Assembly: GCA_041583495.1 (NCBI GenBank)
Contig: JBFHFS010000014.1
Span: 34,101-98,100 of the forward strand
Reading direction: 5' to 3'
DNA length: 64,000 nucleotides
Origin: JBFHFS01 sp041583495
Lineage (GTDB): Bacteria; Bacteroidota; Bacteroidia; Bacteroidales; Marinilabiliaceae
The position numbers were made by a program, and so were the translations under genes. The notes beneath the pieces are model-generated. The model worked only from the letters and a program-made list of their open reading frames with translations, was not told where the DNA came from and did not search any database. This document shows positions 51,991-59,802 of this stretch, one piece after another; the stretch's first letter is position 1, and each line of letters begins with the position of its first letter.

Positions 51991-54426
51991 TTATAAAGAT
52001 ACCTGACCAATACCCATGGATGCACGTCGCAAAAGCAAGGAACCTCCAATGGCAGCAATAACCAAAGCCATAACAACGACCAGAATGGCCGGGCCCAGAA
52101 AACAAAAAAGATTTAGCCCAAAGTTAAAAGAAAAGGTCCTGAGCCAAATTTTCAACAACATAATGGACAAAGGCACAGATAAAACCACCCCCAAAACCAC
52201 AGAAAAGAAGTAGCCTTTGAATGTATTCCACAAAATAGAGTCGGTGGAGGCACCTGCTAATTTGCGGATTTGCATCTGATTTTTACGATAGCCCAGAATA
52301 AATGACACCATGCCTATGAGCCCCAGAGAAGCAATAAAAAGGGCCAGTAGAGCAAAAGCATCAGCAATTCCACTGTACCGCCTGTCCTCATCATAAAAGG
52401 AGGCAATATGTTCAGAAAAGGGGGCAACGTGAAACGGAGTTCCTGGAATAAGATGATTCCATTCCGACAAAACGCGCCCCTTTACGCCCTCAAAATCACC
52501 TCCTTTGTACCGGATCAGGAGGTTCTCCGGCACTTTTTCGGAAGTGGCAGGCAAATAGATGGTAGGCCTCAACTCCTGTTTAAGATTTTCGAAATAAACA
52601 TCTTCTAAAACGCCAACAACATTTAACCGGGTACGATCCCTGGAACGGGAAACCGATTCAAGGTACTCTCCGTTCACTGAGTCGAGATTAAGCATCCGGG
52701 CCCCCGTTGCATTGATCAAGACACGCGTTGAGTCTGAGCAATCATGAAGGTCAAATGGATCTCCCTGAAGTAATTTAACATCCAATGCATCGAAGAGACG
52801 GCAATCCACATAATGAACGCCAAACAAAAACACTCTGGAGGTATCCCCCCCATGATAAAAGGAGATTAACGAAATGTTCTCCCCGGGTTTTTTATACAAT
52901 TTAACCACGCTCTCTACCCCATCCACCCTCATCAGGGCGCCAATAACCGAATCGGTTTTTTCCTTTAGCAGGCCGGTGCGTTCGATCATAAAGAGGTTAT
53001 CCCTATTAAACCCAAGGTCGGCCCTATCTATCAGTCTAAGCTGCCTGTGCATTCCAAGCGCAATGGTGAGAACCATCACAGCCACCACTACCTGAAGGAA
53101 CACTAAAAAACCACGCAATTTAATTCCCCGTTTGTTTAACCCAATCTTTCCTTTAAAGATGTTGTAAGAAGGGAAACCTGAAAAAAACAAGGCTGGATAA
53201 CTACCCGACAATAATCCCACGAAGAAAGTGATACCCAGGACCCAGAGAATATTCAATTGTTCCCGATAGACCGAGGTGGCTAAATCGAGATGGACCAAAC
53301 CATAAAAATAGGGTCCAAAAAGTTCGACCAGCACCAATCCAAAAAAGAGGGAGAGGAAACTAAAGAAGACCGACTCCACAAAGAACTGAGTAATAATTTG
53401 AGAGCGTCGCGCACCAAAGACCCTTCTCACGCCCACCTCTTTAAAGCGGGGGATAGCCCTGGCAATAGTCAAATTAATAAAATTAACGGCAGTGACCGCC
53501 AGTATGAAAATGGCAACCGCCAGGAAAATAAAGACATAAACAGGATTGGTGACCTGCCCTATCTCAAAATCCAAATCGGAAAAGAGGTAAATATGGCGTA
53601 TCTGTTGAAAAACAAAATTCAGATCGGTACGATTCATCTCTCCAAAAGCCTCCAGCAGCTCCGGGTTCATCAACTGATCTGCTTCAGCATTTATGTTATT
53701 CTCCAGTGAATCCATCCCAACTCCGGGGGCACGACGGAAATAGGCATACCCCGAAAGGACAAACCAGCTCTTCATCGATTTGGGGAAATCATCTCCATAG
53801 CTTACCTTCATTCGATCCAATAAATTCTCGAAGGGCAATACAATATCATATTTAAAATGCGAATTGGCCGGCACATCCTTAAATACCGCTTTAACCGTAA
53901 AGGCCGTAGTGTCATCCAGCTCGAAGGAACGCCCCACAGGATTTTTGGAGCCAAAGAAACGTTTTGCCGCAGAAGCCGAGATAGCAGCTCCCTTAGTGTC
54001 TGTTAAGGAAGAGGGGGAATCACCCAGAAGAAAAGGGCGATCAAAAACCTGAAAGAACACCGAATCGGCAAAGACGATGTTCGATTCATACGATTCAGCA
54101 AATTCACTTTTCACCAACTTCTCCGACAAGGGAACCACTCGAGTAAGGACTTCCACTTCAGGATATTTATCCAGAGTGGGTCCTAAAACCATTGGAACCA
54201 GCGCAGCGCCAAGGGGCTCATCGCTTAAGTGACCATGGGTTACTACCCGGAAAATATCGTCGGGGTTGCGATAGAAGTTATCGAATGACGTTTGATAAAA
54301 CACAAATTGTAGCACCAACATGCTCATGGCAATCCCCACCGCCAAACCAACCAATGTGAGAAGCGAGAAACTGCGGTGTAAAAACAATGTGCGCAGAGAT
54401 ACTTTTATGTAGTTGAGCCACCTCAT
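51991..54426 (-). CDS. ABC transporter permease, MacB/FtsX type
   Basis: An 811-residue permease with an N-terminal membrane segment (about 19-43) followed by a MacB-type periplasmic domain, three membrane segments (about 295-425), a second periplasmic domain, and three more near the end (730-800). This duplicated FtsX layout is the usual Bacteroidota form of exporters for antimicrobial peptides or other amphiphiles. The conserved RAIPRFKEVGVRRVFGARR is seen in the first repeat. It overlaps the ATPase gene by four bases, and the two form an exporter. Confidence 0.92.
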   Translation of the reverse strand: MRWLNYIKVSLRTLFLHRSFSLLTLVGLAVGIAMSMLVLQFVFYQTSFDNFYRNPDDIFRVVTHGHLSDEPLGAALVPMVLGPTLDKYPEVEVLTRVVPLSEKLVKSEFAESYESNIVFADSVFFQVFDRPFLLGDSPSSLTDTKGAAISASAAKRFFGSKNPVGRSFELDDTTAFTVKAVFKDVPANSHFKYDIVLPFENLLDRMKVSYGDDFPKSMKSWFVLSGYAYFRRAPGVGMDSLENNINAEADQLMNPELLEAFGEMNRTDLNFVFQQIRHIYLFSDLDFEIGQVTNPVYVFIFLAVAIFILAVTAVNFINLTIARAIPRFKEVGVRRVFGARRSQIITQFFVESVFFSFLSLFFGLVLVELFGPYFYGLVHLDLATSVYREQLNILWVLGITFFVGLLSGSYPALFFSGFPSYNIFKGKIGLNKRGIKLRGFLVFLQVVVAVMVLTIALGMHRQLRLIDRADLGFNRDNLFMIERTGLLKEKTDSVIGALMRVDGVESVVKLYKKPGENISLISFYHGGDTSRVFLFGVHYVDCRLFDALDVKLLQGDPFDLHDCSDSTRVLINATGARMLNLDSVNGEYLESVSRSRDRTRLNVVGVLEDVYFENLKQELRPTIYLPATSEKVPENLLIRYKGGDFEGVKGRVLSEWNHLIPGTPFHVAPFSEHIASFYDEDRRYSGIADAFALLALFIASLGLIGMVSFILGYRKNQMQIRKLAGASTDSILWNTFKGYFFSVVLGVVLSVPLSIMLLKIWLRTFSFNFGLNLFCFLGPAILVVVMALVIAAIGGSLLLRRASMGIGQVSL

Positions 54427-55106
54427 AAAAGATTCTTTTGCGGAGTAGAAACCACATGGCCGTCGAACAATTGAATAACCCTCTGTCCCCTGCGTGCCAG
54501 GGAGGCCGAGTGGGTAGCCAATACAATGGTTTGCCCCCGCTCATTCATCATTGAAAAAAGATCCATGATTTCGCCTCCTCCGGAAGAGTCGAGATTCCCC
54601 GTGGGTTCATCAGCAAAGATCACCATAGGCTGAAAAACAGAGGCTCTGGCGAGTGCCACTTTTTGTTGCAAGGTGCCTCCTATGCTTTCAGGATAGGCCC
54701 TTTTCCGATGTGTCAATCTAAACTGTTCCAATACCGCCTCCACCATTCTTCGTCGTTCCGAGACGGTATAGGGCAAATAGAGCAACGGAAGTTCTATGTT
54801 TTCGAACACCGTAAGCTCTTCAATGAGGTTATAGTTCTCAAAAACAAACGCCACACGGCCACGTCTCAGGGCACTGCGTTTTTTTTCTGATAGAAGCGCG
54901 GTTTCTTGCCCATTAAAAATCACTTCACCGCCAGTGGGCCCTTCAACCAGTCCCAAAACGGATAACAGGGTCGTCTTTCCGCTCCCGGATGGTCCAAGCA
55001 AGGACACAAACTCCCCTTCGCCAATGCTGATATTGACATTCTGAAGAACCATCCGTTCCTGGTCGGCTATCCGGTATGATTTTATCAAGTTGCGTGTATG
55101 GATCAT
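54423..55106 (-). CDS. ABC transporter ATPase (MacB-type partner)
   Basis: A 227-residue ATPase. Walker A is GPSGSGKTTLLSVLG (about residue 38), signature region ESIGGTLQQKVALARASVFQ in place of the standard LSGGQ (reading GGTLQQK), Walker B VIFADEPTGNLDSSG and switch His in LATHSASL. The changed signature is unusual. It overlaps the permease gene by four bases. An NtrC-type regulator gene is divergent from it, so the exporter may be activated by the two-component system. Confidence 0.92.
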   Translation of the reverse strand: MIHTRNLIKSYRIADQERMVLQNVNISIGEGEFVSLLGPSGSGKTTLLSVLGLVEGPTGGEVIFNGQETALLSEKKRSALRRGRVAFVFENYNLIEELTVFENIELPLLYLPYTVSERRRMVEAVLEQFRLTHRKRAYPESIGGTLQQKVALARASVFQPMVIFADEPTGNLDSSGGGEIMDLFSMMNERGQTIVLATHSASLARRGQRVIQLFDGHVVSTPQKNLL

Positions 55107-55116
55107 CTCGTCCTAA

Positions 55117-55332
55117 TTATTGTACGGTAATGAACACCTCCTGTGCATTTTCGAACACATGGTTTAATTTTTCTAATTTCCCTTTTACAAACCAAGAAAA
55201 ACCGGATGCGTACCAATCCAATTCAATCGACCATTTATACAAACAGTTGAATAAAGTGCGAAAAAACGATGGGGTACCCCATTTACTTCTCCAGTTCAAA
55301 AAACAGGGGAGCTTTCTTATTTTGGAACACAA
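55117..55332 (-). CDS. Possible small ORF before the ABC ATPase gene (doubtful)
   Basis: A 71-codon ORF with a TTG start, ending ten bases before the ATPase ATG. The C-terminal part (ELDWYASGFSWFVKGKLEKL) reads like real protein, and an AGGAGGTG lies near its 3' end. The start is weak and no family is recognised. It could be the leftover 3' end of a lost upstream gene. Confidence 0.25.
   Translation of the reverse strand: MCSKIRKLPCFLNWRSKWGTPSFFRTLFNCLYKWSIELDWYASGFSWFVKGKLEKLNHVFENAQEVFITVQ
55269..55282. promoter_or_regulatory. Perfect 14-bp palindrome, possible operator
   Basis: ATGGGGTACCCCAT is fully symmetric. It is about 160 bases upstream of the ABC ATPase start and 220 upstream of the regulator, and could be a binding site for the NtrC-type regulator; that is speculation. 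Confidence 0.3.
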
Positions 55333-55461
55333 ATCCGGCCAAAAACCACTTGGCTCTGATTATCAACACACTAATAAGACTTCCACCCCTTTCAGTCCTG
55401 CTTTTAACAAAAAAAACGTACGTATTCGAACATTTCCCTCCCAAAGGTGCTTAATTTTTAA

Positions 55462-55469
55462 TAAATTTG
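55462..55469 (+). promoter_or_regulatory. -7 box of the NtrC-type regulator gene
   Basis: TAAATTTG, full match, 29 bases before the ATG at 55498. No -33 found. Confidence 0.35.
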
Positions 55470-55497
55470 AAAAGCTTAACTAAAAACCATCATCCCA

Positions 55498-56874
55498 ATG
55501 GCAACAAAAACAGGAAAAATATTGGCTGTGGACGACAATCCCGACATTCTGTTTGCATTAAAATTACTGTTGCGACCACACGTAGAGCTTATCCAGACCG
55601 AAACCCTCCCCTCCAGAATCCCTGAGCACATGGCCAAAGAGGATTTCGACGTGATCTTACTGGACATGAATTTCACCAGTGATGCCATCAGTGGCCGGGA
55701 AGGTTTTGATTGGTTAGAGCGCATTTTACAATTGGATGCTCAGGCGGTGGTTTTGTTCATAACTGCCTATGCGGATGTACAAAAATCAGTGCAGGCCATA
55801 AAATCGGGTGCCACCGATTTTATTGTGAAACCCTGGCAAAATGAGAAACTTCTGGCCACCATCTCTTCGGCCATTAAACTGAAACGCTCCCGCCGTGAAG
55901 TTTCCGATCTCAAGGAGAAACAGAAAGAGATTATCACTCTCATGGATCAACCTTTTGCCGATTTCATTGGGGCCTCGCCAGGGATGCAGCAGGTATTCAA
56001 CACCATCAACAAGGTTGCGGCCACGGATGCCAACGTTTTGATTCTGGGGGAAAACGGCACAGGGAAAGAACTCGTTGCCAGAGCCTTACACAGACGGTCG
56101 CTGAGAAAAAACGAGGTATTCATTAATGTTGACCTGGGGGCACTGAGCGAAACGCTTTTCGAGAGTGAACTGTTCGGACATGTTAAAGGGGCCTTCACAG
56201 ATGCAAAAAGCGAAAGACCGGGAAGATTTGAACTTGCCTCGGGTGGCACCGTCTTTCTGGATGAGATTGGCAATTTGTCACTCCCTATGCAAGCCAAGCT
56301 TCTTACCGTCCTGGAACGAAGGGAAGTCACCCGGGTAGGCGCCAATAAACCCAAGCCCATAGATATTCGTTTGATTTGTGCCACCAACCTGCCCCTCAGA
56401 CAACAAGCCGCAGAAGGCCAATTCAGACAGGATCTTCTTTACCGCATCAACACGGTTGAAATTGAACTGCCCCCTCTGAGAGAACGGGTAGGGGACATTC
56501 CCCTTCTGGCCGACCACTTCCTCCATATTTTCTCAAAAAAATACAACAAGCGCATAAACAAACTCAGCTCTGCGGTCATAAAAAAACTCTCAAGCTACCC
56601 CTGGCCGGGGAATGTTCGCGAATTTCAACACGTATTGGAAAGGGCCGTAATTATGAGCGATTCAGGCACCCTCAACGAAAATGACTTTCACCTCGCAGCC
56701 CAAGGCTCTGTTTCGGATGGTTTAGAACTCGAGTCCTATAACCTCGAAGCAATTGAGCGTACCATTATTGATAAAGTACTTAGGCAAAACCAGGGGAATG
56801 TCTCCAAGGCTGCTTCTGAGCTGGGACTAACCCGCACCTCTCTTTACCGAAGACTCGAAAAACATGGCTTATAA
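55498..56874 (+). CDS. Sigma-54-dependent response regulator (NtrC type)
   Basis: A 458-residue regulator. The receiver domain (1-125) has the acidic pair at 12-13 and phosphoacceptor Asp56 (DVILLDMNF), Thr near 84 (FITAYAD) and Lys109 (VKPW). The AAA+ domain has Walker A GENGTGKE, GAFTDA in place of the usual GAFTGA sigma-54 contact loop, Walker B GGTVFLDEIGNL and the arginine finger region. The Fis-type helix-turn-helix (NVSKAASELGLTRTSLYRRL) ends the protein. It overlaps its kinase gene by 11 bases. Confidence 0.94.
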   Translation: MATKTGKILAVDDNPDILFALKLLLRPHVELIQTETLPSRIPEHMAKEDFDVILLDMNFTSDAISGREGFDWLERILQLDAQAVVLFITAYADVQKSVQAIKSGATDFIVKPWQNEKLLATISSAIKLKRSRREVSDLKEKQKEIITLMDQPFADFIGASPGMQQVFNTINKVAATDANVLILGENGTGKELVARALHRRSLRKNEVFINVDLGALSETLFESELFGHVKGAFTDAKSERPGRFELASGGTVFLDEIGNLSLPMQAKLLTVLERREVTRVGANKPKPIDIRLICATNLPLRQQAAEGQFRQDLLYRINTVEIELPPLRERVGDIPLLADHFLHIFSKKYNKRINKLSSAVIKKLSSYPWPGNVREFQHVLERAVIMSDSGTLNENDFHLAAQGSVSDGLELESYNLEAIERTIIDKVLRQNQGNVSKAASELGLTRTSLYRRLEKHGL

Positions 56875-58225
56875 TAAATTCAGAGTCAATTTTATTTTAA
56901 GGACCCTATTGCTGGTGGGCTCCATATTTGGCTTTTTTTACCTGCTCTACAACACCCAACTCACCATGACGCTTATCCTGGCCGGGTTGTTGATTGCCTT
57001 CCAGGTAGCAGCCATGATATTTTATATCGATCGCACCAATCGGGTGCTCAACAATTTTCTGGAATCCATCCGCTATTCCGATTTTACCCGCACCTTTCAG
57101 GTTGAGAGTCTGGATTCATCGTTCGACAAACTTAAAAAATCATTCAACGAGGTCATTCAGGATTTCCAGGCTGTGCGTGCCGAAAAGGAAGAAAACTATT
57201 TCTACCTGCAAACAGTTATCCACCACATTGGCATCGCCCTGATTGCCTTTCGCAAGGATGGAGAAGTAGAACTCATTAACAATGCCACCAAAAAACTTTT
57301 CCAGGTAAGAACCCTAAACAACATTCAGGGGCTCAAAGAATTTAACCCCGAACTGGTTCAGAAATTACTAACCATCCGGCATGGCGAAAACACCCTGATA
57401 AGAGTCAGGGAAAAGGATGACCTTCTGCAGTTGGCCATCTACGCCACCGAATTCAGAATTCACAACCGCAGCATCATGCTGGTGTCGATAAAAAACATTC
57501 AGCAGGAGTTGGATGAAAAAGAGATGGAGTCGTGGCAAAGACTCATCAGAGTACTCACTCATGAAATCATGAACTCGATAACCCCCATCTCCTCCTTGTC
57601 CTCAACCGTAAAAGACCTCATACACGGCACTATTGCCTCGATGGAAACGCATAATCAGGAGCCGGAAGAAATTGAATCACTCAAGGAGATTGAACTGGCC
57701 TTATCCACCATCTACAAACGAACCAACGGATTATTACACTTTGTAAATACCTATCGGAACCTTACAAAGATTCCCAATCCCAACTTCACTATTTTTCCTG
57801 TGTCCCACCTATTCAGCAACATCAAAGAGTTACACAACAAGGAAATCGCAGATAAAGGCATCAGCTGTATTACCAGCATAGAACCATCATCGCTGGAACT
57901 TTCAGCCGACGAGCATCTTATTGAGCAGGTACTAATTAATTTGGTAAAAAATGCCATTCATGGACTGGAAAATCAGCCCCACCCGGCAATAGAAATCAAA
58001 GGTTTTTTAAATAAAAGAGGTCGCATAACGCTACAGGTTACAGACAATGGGAAAGGCATTCTTCCGGATGTAATAGATAAGATCTTTATCCCCTTTTTTA
58101 CCACCAAGCCACAAGGCTCAGGCATCGGGCTTAGCCTCTCGCGTCAGATCATGCGATTGCATGGGGGAAGTATAAATGTTTACTCCGAACCGGGTATAGA
58201 AACCCGATTTACCTTAACTTTTTAG
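56864..58225 (+). CDS. Sensor histidine kinase, NtrB/PAS type
   Basis: A 453-residue kinase with two N-terminal membrane segments (about 12-30 and 34-54), no sizeable periplasmic sensor, a PAS-like region (about 115-210) and a kinase core. The phosphoacceptor His233 is in the H box (VLTHEIMNSITPISSL), followed by N box (LINLVKNAIHGLE), and G boxes (VTDNGKGI, GSGIGLSLSRQI). It should phosphorylate the NtrC-type regulator encoded just upstream. The signal is unknown; the divergent ABC exporter suggests an envelope or peptide stress. Confidence 0.93.
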   Translation: MAYNKFRVNFILRTLLLVGSIFGFFYLLYNTQLTMTLILAGLLIAFQVAAMIFYIDRTNRVLNNFLESIRYSDFTRTFQVESLDSSFDKLKKSFNEVIQDFQAVRAEKEENYFYLQTVIHHIGIALIAFRKDGEVELINNATKKLFQVRTLNNIQGLKEFNPELVQKLLTIRHGENTLIRVREKDDLLQLAIYATEFRIHNRSIMLVSIKNIQQELDEKEMESWQRLIRVLTHEIMNSITPISSLSSTVKDLIHGTIASMETHNQEPEEIESLKEIELALSTIYKRTNGLLHFVNTYRNLTKIPNPNFTIFPVSHLFSNIKELHNKEIADKGISCITSIEPSSLELSADEHLIEQVLINLVKNAIHGLENQPHPAIEIKGFLNKRGRITLQVTDNGKGILPDVIDKIFIPFFTTKPQGSGIGLSLSRQIMRLHGGSINVYSEPGIETRFTLTF

Positions 58226-58468
58226 CAGGTCAGGCCATATTTCCGACATTCATCGGAAGAAGCCAAAGGCGTAAAAAAAGGCTCCAGTCATCCTTCTTTC
58301 TCATCATCCACCCATGTTGAGCCCTGCGAGATCAGCGAAGGATCCCTTAAATTAACGTTAACCCCGCGATGGAGGTCGTTGGTTTCTCCCCTTTAAAAGC
58401 AGAAAACCTTACATTTTCTAAATCCACGATTAAACCAGGGGAGCGGGAATCGCTCCATTTGGGTTATA

Positions 58469-59119
58469 TCAAAGCTGATTGAGGTGAAGCCGGTTAAACA
58501 TGACTGCCAAATGGGCATACAGAGAGGTGTTTTGCACCACGATTTTTTCGGGGACCTTTATTCGAACCGGTGTGAAATTCCAAATTGCTTTGATTCCTCC
58601 CTCAATCATTAAATTGGCCACCTGCTGAGCACTTTGAGTAGGCACCGTCAGGATACCAATCTGCACCCCTTCTTCGCGCATCAAAAGAAAATCATCCAGA
58701 TGGTGAATGGAAACCTTGCCAATTTCACGGCCCACAACTGCCGGATCAATATCAAATGCTTTTACAACACTCAGTCCATATTGTTTAAGTCCATGATCGT
58801 GCAACAGGGCAGTTCCCAGACTGCCGGCACCAAACAAAAAAGCTTCGTTAAGGATCCGGAAACCAAGAAAATCCTCGAGTGCATCAATTAGAGGTTCAAC
58901 CTCATAACCCACCCTTGTTTTACCGGTAATCCCGGTATAAGATAAATCTTTGGTTACTTGTGTAGGATCAACACCCATATCTCTGGCGATATTGGTAGAT
59001 GAGATATATTTTGAACCCTTTACCCCGGCAATCTTCAGATAGGCCAAATAGCAGGGCATACGCCTCAGTGCTGGCTCGGGGACAACATAACCCTTCTTTT
59101 TACTACTTCCTACCTCCAT
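58469..59119 (-). CDS. rex: Redox-sensing transcriptional repressor Rex
   Basis: A 216-residue repressor that senses the NADH/NAD+ ratio. The winged-helix DNA-binding N-domain (PCYLAYLKIAGVKGSKYISS ... DMGVDPTQVTKDLSYTGI) is followed by a Rossmann domain with GAGSLGTALLHDHG at about residues 97-110. Family length is normal. Rex in other bacteria controls fermentative and respiratory genes; here Rnf could be a target, but I found no clear Rex operator in the window. It has a good promoter upstream. Confidence 0.94.
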   Translation of the reverse strand: MEVGSSKKKGYVVPEPALRRMPCYLAYLKIAGVKGSKYISSTNIARDMGVDPTQVTKDLSYTGITGKTRVGYEVEPLIDALEDFLGFRILNEAFLFGAGSLGTALLHDHGLKQYGLSVVKAFDIDPAVVGREIGKVSIHHLDDFLLMREEGVQIGILTVPTQSAQQVANLMIEGGIKAIWNFTPVRIKVPEKIVVQNTSLYAHLAVMFNRLHLNQL

Positions 59120-59196
59120 AAAAACCTATTTTTTCCTTTAGTTAAAACATTTTAAAGACCTTAACCCAAAGGCAAACAATCCTTCCCAATGCCCTG

Positions 59197-59229
59197 CAAA
59201 GGTACGCATCATTTCATTAAAGAAACAAA
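59197..59229 (-). promoter_or_regulatory. Promoter of rex
   Basis: Minus strand: TTTG (59229-59226), 21-base spacer, TACCTTTG (59204-59197), both full matches. The leader is about 75 bases. Confidence 0.65.
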
Positions 59230-59552
59230 TCTTTAATAGATTTATTATTAAAAGGCCAGGAGCCGAAAAAAGCCTACAGATCCCAAGAATTAAGAAACCT
59301 TTGGAGATATCAGGGAGTGAAGGTGGAAAAGCAAGGTGGATTCGAAGTATTGATTTAGGATACTCCCCAGACAACCCTGGAAAACAATCTGGTTTAGGAT
59401 CTGACATAAGGCTAATTAATAATGACCGGAGGTCCAATCCAAAAAGGAAATTTTCTCCTTTTACTGCCGGATTTCCATTAATGGTGATACGGTTAAGGAG
59501 ACTATTGATAAAATCATCCTTTTACAAGGCATAAAAACCAATGAGCCATGAA

Positions 59553-59759
59553 TCAGAGACAATAGTTGACATTAGCGCCATTACTTATGGGTGTTTTGCC
59601 GTAAAAATAAATTTCAGAATTATTGTCCATTTCTATATTGGCCCCGACGATCTGATCGGTATAACAAATACCCCCATCTAACTTAAAATCCATTCCTGGA
59701 TTAAAACTGATACCGGCGGCTTTTGATTCATTCATCAATATTTTCGAGTCGGCCAGCAA
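59553..59759 (-). pseudogene. Possible remnant: C-terminal fragment of a surface or adhesin-like protein
   Basis: An open frame of 68 residues from a TTG, with no ATG upstream before the stop. The text GGICYTDQIVGANIEMDNNS and EIYFYGKTP resembles the C-terminal part of beta-helical surface proteins of the DUF7305 or bactofilin-like sort, in which 'GAIxA...IxMxGNSxIYY' recurs. It lies 44 bases after the stop of the secreted glycoside hydrolase gene on the same strand. It may be a decayed gene end; the evidence is thin. Confidence 0.35.
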
Positions 59760-59802
59760 AAAATTAGATTTATTTTCATCGTTACTTTTTTGGGAAATCA
59801 GC

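Larger units (their letters stand above)
55107..55497. other. Divergent intergenic region between the ABC operon and the NtrC-type regulator
   Basis: About 390 bases. It holds the doubtful minus-strand ORF 55117-55332, a 14-bp perfect palindrome (55269-55282), and a -7 box for the plus strand. I looked for the sigma-54 signature GG-N10-GC on both strands and found none that fits well. Confidence 0.6.
59120..59802. other. Intergenic region with the rex promoter and a gene remnant
   Basis: Holds the rex promoter (59197-59229) and the likely C-terminal fragment at 59553-59759. Two further ORFs (59138-59437 minus, 59301-59534 plus) overlap one another, lack family resemblance and are left out. 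Confidence 0.6.

Noticed and set aside
55107..55497. Sigma-54 promoter for the exporter or regulator
   Set aside because: Inspected both strands for GG-N10-GC; candidates such as those around 55336 and 55351 lack the -12 GC at the right spacing.
58469..59229. Rex operator within its own promoter
   Set aside because: No TTGTGAA-type inverted repeat; ATTTCATTAAAGAAA near 59211 is only a loose half-match.
59138..59534. Two overlapping ORFs on opposite strands near the rex promoter
   Set aside because: They overlap each other and the rex promoter, and neither resembles a known protein.
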